DNA of 64,000 bases, taken from NCBI GenBank assembly GCA_023159155.1, contig JAJNNX010000021.1, positions 620,001 through 684,000 on the forward strand, read 5' to 3'. Below are positions 44,009-56,291 of this stretch, piece after piece. Every line of letters starts with the position of its first letter. Position 1 is the stretch's first letter. A model generated the notes under the pieces. That model did no database searches and had not been told where the DNA came from. It saw only the letters and a program-made list of their open reading frames with translations. Made by a program: the position numbers and the translations under genes. The stretch is from Ustulina deusta (Eukaryota > Ascomycota > Sordariomycetes > Xylariales > Xylariaceae).

Positions 44009-45159
44009 TTAAGTGCATTGATAGTAATAGTCGTTCAGGACATTACAGGTTCCAGACTGCGGTATTTGTTAGCGAATAGCGTTACTGGACACCACATTTG
44101 GACGACTTACAGCACACGAAGTACATCCCGAATAGCCAATGCCGCCGCATTGCCCGTATAGAGCGACGGTGCACCCTGTGGGACTCGAACCGCTGCCCGT
44201 CGTGGTTGATCCGCTGCCGCTACCACTCCCGGCCGACGTCGTCGGGCTACTGCCAACCGCGCAAGTCGACTCACAGGCCTCGCACGCTCCGCCGGCGCTC
44301 TTCGTCGAACCACCCGAGTACACTGTCCCGATCTATGTCAGCCTGGTACGTCATCGACAGAATACCTTAGGTTGCGACCCACCGGTAGGACCAGGCGCGA
44401 TGTACGTGCTCAGGGGCGCGTGGATATTCACCAAGATGCCCGGGTCGCTCGCCGAGTACGCACCCGGCAACGCCACGCCCGAAGGCGTCGCGGACCCGGA
44501 CCCCGTCACCGTGAGCTGGTAACACGTCATGTAGAACTGCGCCTGGCCGGTGCTGGACGCCGTGTGCAGCGCAAGCGCCTCGGCGCGCAGCAGGTAGTCG
44601 CCCGGCGCGATGTCAGAGGGGATGACGATGTCCATCAGCCCGCAGCACGTGTTCAGGTCGTTGGTGCCCCAGAAGTCGGCATCGCCGTTCGACCCGCTCG
44701 GGTTCAAGGCCCACGTGTCGGCGAAGATCTTGAACCACGAGGCCTCCGACCCGACTGCGCTCGCCGCGTCCGACACCGCCGCCATGTACACCTGCACCGG
44801 CCCGTAGTGATCTCCCCCGATCGCTTCGTTCGTGCATGACCGGTCCTTCGGCTGCTGGTGCATCTCTACCGTCACCGTCGCGCCGGCTTCTACCGAGCAT
44901 ACCCCCGATACGGCCGATGTGCCCGTGTTGCAGGCCATGTCGTTGGACGTCACATCTTGCACCGGCGAGTTGGAGAGTGGTAGACGGGCGCAGCTTGCTC
45001 CGTGCTGTGGACGTCAGTATTTCTTATCGTAACCTCTGAGAGTGGACGGCAACTTATATAATCTACGCCGTTTATCCAGAGGTCCTGGAACGTGGCGTGT
45101 GCGGCCACGTTGGTCGCGCCAAAAGCCACAGCGGCCGCTGTGTATAGGGTTGACTTCAT
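44009..45159 (-). CDS. AA9 lytic polysaccharide monooxygenase with C-terminal CBM1
   Basis: Secreted copper enzyme that cleaves cellulose or related beta-glucans oxidatively. Four exons are proposed on the minus strand: 45159-45054, 44997-44383, 44322-44111 and 44056-44009 (326 aa). The signal peptide is MKSTLYTAAAVAFGATNVAA. Cleavage exposes HATFQDLWINGV, so His-1 of the copper histidine brace is present; a second His lies in GGDHYGPVQVYM and the axial Tyr in QFYMTCYQLTV. The catalytic domain ends YIAPGPTVYSGG, a usual AA9 ending. A Ser/Gly/Thr linker leads to a CBM1: LYGQCGGIGYSGCTSCASG, then YYYQC. The last 15 residues of the CBM1 come from a 48-bp exon that a simple ORF scan misses. Intron 1 (56 bp) has a weak donor, GTTGCC; its acceptor could also be 11 nt upstream with a different frame. 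Intron 2 (60 bp) uses GTGGGT/GACAG. Confidence 0.88.
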
Positions 45160-48100
45160 GTTGTCGTGTAGGTACTTAAGGTAGCTTGGATTCAAGGTCC
45201 CTCGGTAATATGTGTTAAGGCGTCCTCGAACTGTCGATCGCGGTTCTTGGCTGGGGGATTTTCGCGGACTTGCCTCACATATATTAACTTTCCTATACCC
45301 CCTATACGATTTCATACGGGCCGTCGGCCAGCGCTTCTTATCTTTTCTAGCCCCCCTTCCGCTTCTCCCTCTGCCATCCCATTGCACGGATTCTTCATCG
45401 TACATCCACTTGGGCGCGGAGCGCTGTTCCGGCTTGCCGGGAAAGACCAATCCCTCCCCCTCCCCGGCCCGCCCGAGCGTGAACTAGAATGGTCGTCAGG
45501 CGACTTTCTGCCCAGTCACGGGAGCTGACGTTTCGCGGAATCCCAAACCCGGTATCGATCCTGTGCTAGGGGGACCCATCGCGCCCACGTGTTTCGGCCG
45601 CGGAGCCCCCGTCCGAGGGCCCTCGATTGGTGGGATCGGAGGCGCGAAAAATTGGAACGGCAATCTCTCTCCAGGTTGCCGGATTGGGCGTGCGGCGTTT
45701 CTTGCTGTTTAAGTGGGTTTTTGACTTACGCGATGCCAGGTATCTCATGTTACCACCATAAGGATGGGGCGGTGAATATCGAAGGAGTGGCATTCAGAGT
45801 TAGGACTATAAATGCCAGCATCCCCCCGGAGAAAATGTCTAACTTGCCAGGTAGGAAATATACATTGCAAGCTCCCCATCCCCCCTGGCCCTTCAACTTC
45901 TGTAGCACAGTACACTATTGAGACGCAGTACTAGTAACAATCTCTTGACAACTACAAATTTATCCCGTATGTCCCTTCATCCCTTCCCTCGCTCACCTTG
46001 ACCCTTAGATACTGTGCTTGCTCTACAAGGTCCTCAGATAGCGCATGACAGCATCCAGTACGATTTGCGCCGAATAGCGAAACCTCGGCCATTGAGAAGC
46101 CCTAAATTTCTTTTTGTACGCAATTCACGCATGGCGTTGACTGTAATTGCGTTGTACAACAATGTGACAGAAAGTCAAGTCCTCTAGGCGTTTGGTATTG
46201 TGGATCTTCATGGTACAGAAACTAATTTTAGAGTGCGGTGCTACAACATCCGTCTACTTTTATGTGTGCTATTTCGGGACTAGGCTCTTTGGTCCTGCTA
46301 CGTACCTAAGTGCGCCTATGCAATTTTGTTTTTACTGCCCATGTCCCGTATTGAGTAGCTTTGTGAGCCACTCATTAGATACTCCCCGGTTTTATGTCGG
46401 AGGGTGGGCTGTGGCTTTTGCGTTCACTGGTTGCTATAATGAGGATGGAAAACTTCAAGTCATTATATATATGTGAGATAGAAAAACGCAAAGAAATTGT
46501 TCGAGTTATATTTATGGTCTTCGTTACGTATTTACAATAATGTAAATAAGTCTTAAAATGCTAAATTAATCTTAGGCTTTATTGAGGACTACTGTCGCAT
46601 TTATGTTCAAGCTGCTTTGTTAGGTAATTCGGGTGCTCTAGCACTTAATGGTAACTATCCTACCTTATCGTGGAATGGTACGTTTAAGCATGCCCGATGT
46701 AAGAAGGGATAATGAAACCCAAAATAACAAATAATCCGAGTTAGTGAATGAAACAATTAGGTAGCTGTGGGGTTATGCGTAACCCTTGAGACTCACGGTG
46801 TTTCTTAAACATCTAGGTATAGCATATGTGGTTGTATGGGTCACTTACGCATCATTGACCCATTCTTACCAATTCACTGTTTCTACGAACAGGACAGCGT
46901 GTTCCCGGTAACAGGAAAGCATTTCCAACTACTTCGAGGATTTAGTTTAAATGTTAACTAAGCTAACTAGAGCGATTCTAGTGTACTTAAACAAAAAGAG
47001 AGGGTTTGAAGTAGTAGTTACCTAGAACTTATCCTCTGACTAAAGGTTTGATATTCTCTAAGATATAGAGGGATCTCTAGCCTTGAAAACTAGAGCGTTT
47101 ATTTGTTGTTCAATAGTTCTTATTTATATTGCTAAAAATGTTGGAAAAAAAGTTATAACGGCAGCTAATGTTAAAAACCTTATTAATAAGTGCTTGCATT
47201 AGAACCTATGATTGTGGACAATCTATAAAACTATACGTTAATTTCTAGATGATGTCGAATAATTGTTTGGAAGTATCTACTCTTCCGCACTTTTAGTCGT
47301 CTCATGATATTCCTCCTAGCTCCGTCTTGAAAATCGTACGTAAGTATATTCCGACGCTGTCGCGTTTAGAGTATTGTAGATATCCACTCAAAAATCGAAT
47401 AACTTCGATAGGCCCCGGGATCTCCACTGATACAGTTTAGCCGCATTCCAGAGAACTCCTGTCATGGCCCTTATGCTGCTACGTCATAGATGCACACTAC
47501 AGCTGATACATTTATGCGTATCGAAAGGAACTCGCGGGGTCTTACAAATTTTTGGGATACAAATGTCTTCCAAGTTTGATCTCCACGTGGCTTATCTTGG
47601 GTGTTGTCTCGATAGAGTTCTACAGCCTCCCCTTAGTAAGTTGTTACCGACCGCCCACACGGGATGGCGTCAGCAGATACCATACTATAAAAACGATGAT
47701 ATTCTGTGGCTAGCCCCACCTGACTTAATTAAGGACTAGTATTGGAAGACCACTCATATAATAATACGTGGAGTAACGCTTAATAAGGCCAGATGAATTA
47801 GTTAGCATTCATTATGGAACTACCTATGAGTATTTGCTCATTGTTCACAAGCACAGAGCGGATAGGTCGCGCAATATGTGCCGCTTATTCCATCAACGAT
47901 ATTCTTTGTCCTAGCACGGAATGTTTCAGTGCCACATTCGTGCCAAGATTGCTAATACTAATGTGGATAGTAATGTTCCAACCAAAAAAGAAAGCTCTCC
48001 TTCACCGGTGTCAATAGCTCTACTGTAGTAACGCCGACCACGAAATTTACCATTAGTAGATGATGTCAAGGAGTGTATGCCTTTAGGCCAGGACACTGGC

Positions 48101-48552
48101 GGGAGCAAGAGGTTAATCCCGAGGGGCGACCAAGCCTATGGGTTGGACTGATGACTCTGGGCTCCATTTCGCGACAGTAAGGCGCATAGAAAAATACGAC
48201 AGTGATTATTAAAGTCCCGCAATTATTGATAAGCTACGTACTTCTATCCATATACATGGCGCCGTTAGCTTGGAAATGAAATATTTTTCCGGCGATTATC
48301 GAATCTGACAGTTGCTGCTGTGGAGTCGACGCGCATCTAGTGTACCGGGACATCGGCAGCAACGGTACCAAGAAAGAAGGTACCAAGAAAGGGTTATCTT
48401 AAATGGTCGCTCTACAACAATTTATCCCATGTTGACTATTCCGCACACTCTCGCACTCGTTCTTCTTCTACCCACTGATAGATCTTTTTTTTAATTTGTT
48501 TTTCGACTTGAGACTTCCATTATTCATTCACCGCGGTTTGACTACAGTTGAG
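45160..48552. other. Long intergenic region between divergent AA9 and MFS genes
   Basis: 3.4 kb with no supported gene. The first 700 bp are GC-rich and probably the AA9 promoter. From about 46000 the sequence is AT-leaning with short random open frames. Just before 48553 a CT-rich stretch near 48440-48500 probably marks the MFS promoter. Confidence 0.5.
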
Positions 48553-50224
48553 ATGGCCGACAAGTTCGACATCGACACGTCGACCACGCCCTCATCGCGC
48601 GACGGCGAGAAGAGCATCACAGACGGGGAAGACATAGCACCACAACAATCCCGCGTCGAGTCGATATGGCCGGCCGAAAACATCTCCCTTCCCCGGGAAC
48701 TTCTCATGGTGTTTGTCGCATGTATGGCCCAGTTCTGTACCCGTAAGCTCGCTTCCCTCTTATTCTCCTTTGAGCCGCGGTCCACAACTTCGCGGGCCGA
48801 GAGAGTCTGCTGAGTTGTTGAACAAACGAAAAACTAACAAACGCCCACCGATTGCAGAAGCTTCATTTGCCTCCGTGTTGTATCTTCTGCACACCATCGG
48901 AGGTTCGTTCGACGTCACAAATGCGGGCCGGCTCTCGTGGCTCGTCGCCGGTTATTCCCTGACCGTCGGAACTTTTATCCTGTTCTCCGGCCGGCTCGGA
49001 GATGCTTTCGGATATAAGCGCATGCTATTACTTGGTTTCGCGTGGTTCAGCCTGTGGTCCATTATCGTTGGCCTGAGCATCTACTCTAATTATACCCTGA
49101 TTGTCTTCGCTCGCGTACTCCAAGGCATCGGTCCCGCCATCTGTTTACCCAACGCCCTCGCCATCCTGGGCTCGGTATACCCGCCGGGACATAGGAAGGC
49201 GATGGCCTTTGCTGCTTTCGGTGCTGTCGCACCCGTCGGGGCTATCATAGGATCTGGTGTTGCAACTGCTATATCACTAGCTTGGTGGCCGTGGGCTTTT
49301 TGGGCGTTGAGCATCTGGCTCGCTGTGCTCGTTATACTTGGATACGTCGTCATACCCGACTTACCACAAAAGGATGACGTATTTGCCGACGGCTTCACTT
49401 GGCGCGGCTTAAATGAGGAGTTGGATTTCCCGGGCGCCGTCACTGGGGTGGTATCCTTGGTGCTTTTCAACTTCGCCTGGAACCAAGCTCCCATCGTGGG
49501 TTGGGCTACAGCCGAGACAATCGTACCCCTCGTCCTCGCCTTAGCAATCTTCGGCGTGTTTATTTGGGTTGAGGCTAAGTTCGCAGCAAGACCTTTGCTG
49601 CCCTTTGACGCCATCAATGGCGATGTCGCCTTCGTCCTCGGGACTGTAGCATGCGGCTGGGCAACTTTCGGTATCTGGATCTTGTATCTTACACAGATTC
49701 TTCAAGAGATTCGACATCTGTCTCCCCTACTAACGGTTGCTTGGACAGTACCACTTGCTGTTTCTGGTACAGTTGCAGCTTTCATCACTGGTTTGCTTCT
49801 CGGTCCTTTCCAAGTTAGGCCCCCTGTTGTTATGACCTTCGCATTGGCCGCGTTCGCTACTGGTGTTATTCTCATTGCAACAGTGCCGCCAGATCAGATT
49901 TATTGGGGCCAGATCTTCGTTTGCACGATTGTCATACCTTTCGGCATGGACATGAGTTTCCCCGCAGCTACGCTGATTCTGTCCAATGCTGTCAAGAGAG
50001 AGCACCAAGGAGTTGGCGCCAGTCTCGTCAACACAGTGGTCAACTACTCCATATCACTTGGAGTTGGGTTTGCAGGCACCGTGGAAGCGTACGTGAGTCA
50101 TGGAGATAAACTTGCTGGATATAGAGGTGCTTTGTACTTCGGTATTGGACTCGCGGGTTTGGGTCTCGGGATTTGTATAGTGTTCTTGATACGAGAGTAT
50201 CTGATACAGCGGAAGGCAAAATAA
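48553..50224 (+). CDS. MFS drug/boron exporter, DHA2 family (ATR1-like)
   Basis: Two exons are proposed: 48553-48742 and 48858-50224 (518 aa). The 115-bp intron has donor GTAAGC and acceptor TTGCAG, and joining gives AQFCTQASFASVLYLLHTIG across helix 1. About 14 membrane helices are expected. MFS motif A appears as GRLGDAFGYKR near residue 108, motif B-like as FARVLQGIGPAICLPNAL, and motif C-like as GAVAPVGAIIGS. The N-terminal ~50 residues are polar and Ser/Thr/Asp-rich, cytosolic. The layout matches yeast Atr1 (aminotriazole and borate efflux) and related plasma membrane exporters. Nothing nearby suggests a secondary metabolite cluster, so a general detoxification role is the plain inference. 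Confidence 0.87.
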
Positions 50225-53200
50225 TCGCCTAGCTAATGCCGCAGAACCAGGAATCTACATAGACTTATAGAAGGATTCCCCATAGACTAAATGGGATATA
50301 AATTGGCCCTTAGAATAATTAAATAATACTAAAATCAAAATCTTCTATTGCTGATTATATGGTTTATTTTTCTCTTCATATATGTAGAAGTGATATTTTA
50401 ACCACCTTTTTAGAATTAGGTGGACAATGGTGTCCGATGTGCCATAACTAGCTGTAACTAGCTAATAACTTTCCGGGAAAAAGGACTCCTATATAGCAAT
50501 AATATCGTCTTTTATAAGGGCTAATACAACCTTCTAATTACCAATGAAGTTTATTTGTCCGTTACGCTTGAACTACCTAACTATAGGCCACAACACATGC
50601 TTAAGTCCAGTCTTAATTTGGCACAAGAACTAAGAAGATAGGAAATGTAAACTACTTAGTATATAAGCCCTCTTTTGCTGTGGTTTATAATTCTTATGAG
50701 AGGACTATATGCTAGTGGACTATATGACCAAAAATAGATCGGTGGTGTTAGGTTGGTATAATTAATCCTAGATGATTCGGAATAATGCTATTGATCTAGA
50801 CACTAATATCGCGCTGGTAAACCTGCATACTTTAGTGTAAATAAATTTATCGAGGTAGAAATATAGCAAAGTTGCGGTAAAAAAAGGTCGAGCTAATGAT
50901 GTTTTAATTCAGAGCATCGGGCTCCTAATATTATAATCTATCAACCATCTACTACTCTCACTATGTCGAAATCTTAGGACTACAAAAAACGTTCATAGTT
51001 TCGAGTAGGTAACAATGGTCGATCTTAGAAAACAGATATTCAACTTGCCTGTTATGGGCTAGGTCAGGCCTAGCTTTGTAGCATTGGTTAGGACTAGTTA
51101 AGGCCAGTCAACTAGTGTATATATAGCCGTTGGGTTGCCGCTCCTTCGCTGCTTCTCTTCTTTCTCCGTATGTAGTCTTATTGACCGCATGTTCCAACTT
51201 TTCCAGTTGTTCGACTGCCCCTATCACATTGCCATGTGACAAGGGATACAAAGTAGTATTTTGTCTATTGTAGCAGAGAACTCACTAGTTTGTAGTTCTA
51301 GGTCGTTTTTACTTTTTATCCTTCGTGACCCTGGCGTTCGCTAGGAGTCTTTAACTACTTATACAGCTGCTTCTTACATTTTGGAAGGCACCAAAAATAT
51401 GAATTAGTTCACATAGGTAATTACGCTGTTTCACTACACCGATTAAACTCCCCTTACACAGCTTTAAACTACGTAACTACAGGTGGCTTGGAATCAATCA
51501 ACAAAACAGCATATGAGAGTCATTCACCTGATGCCCTAGTTTAGTCTCCTTGGTGACACAAGTGGAAATCCAAGGTTCTTTGAGATGCATGCCTATATTG
51601 TTTTGCTGATGGTGCTGTCTCGAATATTGGGGAAGTACGGCAATCGGTGCAATTCCTAAAGGGCCTTTAATCCACATGCTAACTAGCCAAGTGCCGCCTC
51701 CTCCTGTTGTACTTGGCAGTGCATGGCATCAAATCGTTAGAATCAATCACGTGGATTCTTGATTTCAACTGGGCGTCTCTAAGCAACCACTTCGGCAGTG
51801 TCTCGGCGTCGCGAGGTTGGTGAGGGCGCGCTGATGGGCTTGATCTTCATCAACGCCACCTACGAAACGAGGTCAGGCTATGCTTGGGAGGCAGGAAAAC
51901 TACGGCATGGGTTAGGATTACCATTATCCCAAAAAGTTACAACGCAAATCCATTTAGTAACACGAAACACGACAGCGGTTAAACTACAGCAGGTTGCCTT
52001 CTAGACCACGTCCGTCCTCTTTTGAACTGTCGGGTCAAGAACTTCGAAAAATGACCTGGAGCGATGATAGGATGATTAATCTAGGCGCGTGATCTCTCGC
52101 ATCGGCACTCCAGGACAAAGGGACCACATGTTGGGCACCGGCTTGCCAAGCGCCGCGAGAGCCCCGAAAGGGAAATCAAGCTATTGGCCAATTGAGATGG
52201 CATAAATGACCAGGGCAATAGTTCGCGGTCACATGTTATCCTCCTTCCTCATATTACCACATTGCTAACTGGATAGGGGAGGCAGAGCGAGCGAGCCGAG
52301 CCACGTGTAGTACAAGAATAAAGCCCAGAATTCCAACGAAGCTATCAACTTAGGGTTTTTTGAGGCGTTGTCACTTTTCCCACTAAGCACCCTAGCTTCG
52401 ATTCAAACCGGTAGGTGAATGGCGCCGTCCTCGGTACTCACGGCATCGACCACACCAAATCGGTTAACATTGCGCCATGTTGTGCCTGCTCTATCCAAAA
52501 CTTTGCTACTTTTGGCTCAGATGTCCGGCACTAGGGGATCTCATGTACCTTTGACTCCGATTCCTGAGATCCTACTTCGGGAAACGTAAAGGATTAACCC
52601 AGTAATCCGCTTTAGCTTCTTCTGCCTTGACACTCCTTCACTAAAGTCTACTTGATCGAACGATTGATGCTGTAGGGCAAGCGCTGAGATTGAATACAGG
52701 CGTACCGCACTTTTCGGCATCCTTTTGAACAGGTGGGCCGTATTACTGGACGAAAAGACAACCCTTCTCTGTACAAATGCCGTCTCATATTAGGTAACTT
52801 TCCTGACATGCGTCAAACAATGTGCATGGCCTGTATCACCTAGTGAACCACCTAGTGAGTTAGCTTCGATTCCTGTCAGCGCTAATCTCGCTAGTGAGCT
52901 CATCTCTATTCGAGCTGCCAATTGCATGTCTGGTAACGTTGTGATGAAGTTGTGTTCGAAAATAGGGATGGATGGAAGGGATAAAAGCGAGAAGGTAGAG
53001 CTTCATGCAGGTTATCGCAATGGAACCGCTGCATATATCAGAATATCGAGGCCGCGAGCTCATCATAATTCCAAGCGGTTTATAAGCCGAGTTTCGGCTT
53101 GCACTAGATGAGCATCCCTCGGTACCTACTTGGAATCCTTTAATTTCATCACTAAAAGTGGCCCTATTATAGGATGCCTATTATTCGATGCTGGTGGGTG

Positions 53201-53749
53201 CGTGCCTCGGCCTACCCCGGATCAACGTGTAGACTAGCCTTGGCGGGATATCAAATCAATGGCCCACGGTTCCTGCATAGGTGGGGACCATCACTTATAA
53301 AAGCTATAATGGGTTGATACAGCTACAGTACCTCGAGGCAGACCCTGCTGAAACTACCCAGGGTGAATCCCAGATCCCCTCGGCGAAATACAGCCCTCAT
53401 GTGGTGGCATGACCAACACAAGACCTACCAGAGGACCAATCTGGAGGCTCTGCGAGTCCGGAAAGGGAAGGTTATATTGCCTTTCGGCCGTTAAGAGGAT
53501 CGAGGTGTTGCGAATGTCTGAGCTCGCAACGTTTCATCACCGTCGTTTAGCGTCGGTATTACTGCCGCCTCTCTGGATAGGTGACTGCGGCTCGGCGTAT
53601 AGGGGGTTGTGTATATAAAAATCAACCATTGTGATCCCAAATATACCTTTGCCAAACGACAAGCCGCTTTCCATCTTCATTTTACTCGTACGCGGGGTGG
53701 GAACTGTTAGTCCCTTTAACACCATCCATTCTCTTCTGCAAGCGACATC
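50225..53749. other. Long intergenic region upstream of the GH64 gene
   Basis: 3.5 kb with no supported gene. A GTGTATATATAG box at about 51116-51127 followed by a CT-rich stretch (51140-51172) looks like a core promoter without a recognisable gene behind it. Short open frames elsewhere have no motif support. Confidence 0.5.
53612..53620 (+). promoter_or_regulatory. TATA box of the GH64 gene
   Basis: TATATAAAA lies 130 bp upstream of the GH64 start codon, a usual distance for a regulated fungal gene. Confidence 0.5.
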
Positions 53750-55069
53750 ATGCGCGGTTTCTTTGGTTTAGCTGTGGCCACCGTGGCCGGCCTCATTGGC
53801 CAGTCATTTGCTGATCCGACTATTGCACACCCGGGTGGTGTTGGCGATATCATCATCACCGAAGACAATATCCTCAATAGCACTAGTGCCAGGCAATTCA
53901 AAACTGACGCTGTCCTGGAAACTGACGCTTCACAAGCTGGAGCGTTCCCCATATCAGTTGTCAATAACTTTGACAGTGGAATGTACATGTACATCACTGG
54001 GAAGGACGCTTCAGGGACACCGGTTCTCCTTGGTGCTAATGGTCAATACGTCTACCCCCAAGCGGACGGCACCGGGGTTCCAAAGGAAATCGTCGCCAAC
54101 ATTGCTTTGCCGTTGAACGCTAAAGGCCAGACTACCCAGTTCACACTTCCCCAAGCCCTGATATCCGCCCGGATCTGGCTTGCCCACGGACAATTGAAGT
54201 TCTACACAGTTCGGGATGGCAATGGTGTTTCTGCCATCGTGGAACCATCTGCGGCGAACCCAAATGATCCGTCGGCCGGGATTCAGTGGGGATTCATCGA
54301 GTTCAACTACGACGGAACTACTATCTACGCGAACATCAGCTTCGTCGACTTTGTTGGTATTCCCCTGGGCATGGGCTTGACTCTGGCCGATGGTGGGCAG
54401 CAGGTTGTCCAGGGACTCCAGGGGGGATCCGTCAACAACATTTGCAACGGAGTCAAGCAACAGGCCAGTGCCGATGGCCAAATCTGGGACCGACTCTGTG
54501 TTACCAGCTCGTCAGGTCAGGCTCTTCGTGTCCTGGCGCCGAATCTATACGAGTCGGGCAACCCCGGCCAATTCGGCAGTTATTATGACAACTACATCAA
54601 TCAAGTCTGGAACCAGTACACCAACCAGGACCTCACCATCAACACGCAAAACACCCCTGGAAACGTCGCTTGCCGTGTCTCGAACAACCAACTCACCTGC
54701 GCAGGCGACAATCGAGCCTATCCCAAGCCGACCATCGGGGACATCTGGGGCTGCAACTCGGGCCCTTTTGCCATTATCGGCAGTGACAATGACGTCCATC
54801 GCGCGGTTGTGCCCCGGCTCTGCGCCGCCTTCACACGCTCTACGCTGCTGCTCGCCGGCGGCAACGTCCAACCCTCGCTTAGCGCGGCAAGCTACTACAC
54901 CGTCAACCCCACGAGCCATTACAGCCGTATTGTGCACCAGTACGAGGTGAGCGGCATCGGCTATGCATTCTCCTACGACGACGTCAACCCCACTGGCGAG
55001 AACGCCGCAGGCACGGTTTCGGGCGCCAACCCTACCCTCCTGAAAGTGACCGTGGGGGGCTGGTCCTAG
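53750..55069 (+). CDS. GH64 family beta-1,3-glucanase (thaumatin-like fold), secreted
   Basis: Single exon, 439 aa. The signal peptide is about residues 1-21 (MRGFFGLAVATVAGLIGQSFA). GH64 enzymes cut beta-1,3-glucan into pentasaccharides with inversion; they act outside the cell on fungal or plant glucans. After the leader the beta-sandwich starts FPISVVNNFDSGMYMYITGK. The segment QWGFIEFNYDG holds Glu184 and YANISFVDFVGIPLG holds Asp200; the spacing and setting match the two acidic catalytic residues of the family. ALRVLAPNLYE and FGSYYDNYINQVWNQYTNQD follow, another familiar GH64 block. Cys residues in the second half (NICNGV, RLCVTS, VACRVS, LTCAGD, GCNSG) probably form disulfides. Length fits the single-domain fungal form. 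A TATA box stands 130 bp upstream. Confidence 0.9.
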   Translation: MRGFFGLAVATVAGLIGQSFADPTIAHPGGVGDIIITEDNILNSTSARQFKTDAVLETDASQAGAFPISVVNNFDSGMYMYITGKDASGTPVLLGANGQYVYPQADGTGVPKEIVANIALPLNAKGQTTQFTLPQALISARIWLAHGQLKFYTVRDGNGVSAIVEPSAANPNDPSAGIQWGFIEFNYDGTTIYANISFVDFVGIPLGMGLTLADGGQQVVQGLQGGSVNNICNGVKQQASADGQIWDRLCVTSSSGQALRVLAPNLYESGNPGQFGSYYDNYINQVWNQYTNQDLTINTQNTPGNVACRVSNNQLTCAGDNRAYPKPTIGDIWGCNSGPFAIIGSDNDVHRAVVPRLCAAFTRSTLLLAGGNVQPSLSAASYYTVNPTSHYSRIVHQYEVSGIGYAFSYDDVNPTGENAAGTVSGANPTLLKVTVGGWS

Positions 55070-56291
55070 AAAACTGCTAGCTCAAAGGCTAGTTAGTGAT
55101 GATGATGAAAAAAAAGAAAAAAGGGGCAGCTGGGATGCTATTTTTGGCATATTCTTGTATATAGTTTGGCATGAAAGTACGTACATACAGCGAAGCTTTT
55201 TGACTGGCTCGATTTTAACATATCTTCCTGCGATGCCGATAGTTGAAGCTTGAATCGTGGCTAGTGAAATATAGTGTTTGCTTAGTGTGTGGTTTCGAAC
55301 TCGGACGTAGATAAAAGTTGGAATTCAACAAGTTTATTTCGGGGGGGGGCTGTTCTATATATAAATAGCAGACCTGGACGGCTCATGAGGAATGTGCGTA
55401 ATGTTGCTGTCCACCGGAAACTAAGGGGGGACCACTGGATGGCTTATTTCGCATGTCAAGACATGCATCTTGGAACTTTAGAGGACACTTTTCACCCACG
55501 ACTTGTGTATCCGCTAATATTGCCACATTTGCCGTTTACGACTGCTACTTTGCCCCCCGCAGCTCCTGATGACTTTAAATACCCCTGAATAGTCCATGTA
55601 TCGCCCCTAGACATATTGTACGGAGGGCAATTAAGACCAATAATCCCTATCTCTACGCCAAGCACTATATGTGACGGGTAACGCTTAACCCGGGGGAATG
55701 CTGCACGAAGAACGCAATCAGACTAGAGATTTGGCCGGGCACATGCTCGAAACCGCTGCTTCATAAATGCGCCAGGATCTTCCTCGCTTCGTAACCTTGG
55801 CCCCGGTCCCTAGCTACGGCACTGCCTTTACCTTTTAACAGGAACCTAGTTCCCATGTACAACTGTTCTAGTAGAACCATCGAAGTCAGGGGCTGGTGTA
55901 GTAGGAAAAATAATACTTCTGGCAAGGCATCTCGCAATAGGTAGGAAGACAAGAAAGGCAAAAAAAAAAAAACGTCAAACGTTTACGTCTTTATTTCTTC
56001 TGTCCCGTATTTGTCTGAGAACGAGGCAAGGGGCATTAGAAAGTGAGGGGATTCGCATTGTCGTTTTCATTTATTAACTAGGTATTAACGAGGGAGAGAG
56101 AGGCGGCGAAGGAGTACACATCAAAGGTAAAGGAGGCCCATACATACTTTAGCCAATAATACTGAGATAACCAACGTGCCCAACCCGACTGAGGCTCGAG
56201 CCAGTAGAACAGATACACTCACCACTGTGACTCCTAGTATCACTGGGAGGAATCTTGAAAGCCGGACCCTGCATCGCTCTACAGTATGCTT
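55070..56291. other. Spacer between convergent genes
   Basis: 1.2 kb with no supported gene. It holds an A/G-rich tract near 55107-55122, a G-run at 55340-55348 and an A-run near 55960-55972. Confidence 0.45.

Noticed and set aside
44165..44200. Box B match GGTTCGAGTCCC on the minus strand
   Set aside because: It lies inside the coding linker of the AA9-CBM1 gene and has no box A partner at tRNA distance.
44333..44365. 33-nt intron in the AA9 gene using GTATTC and CATAG
   Set aside because: Too short for fungal splicing. The 60-nt alternative (44382-44323) has a better donor and gives the family-typical PGPTVYSGG junction.
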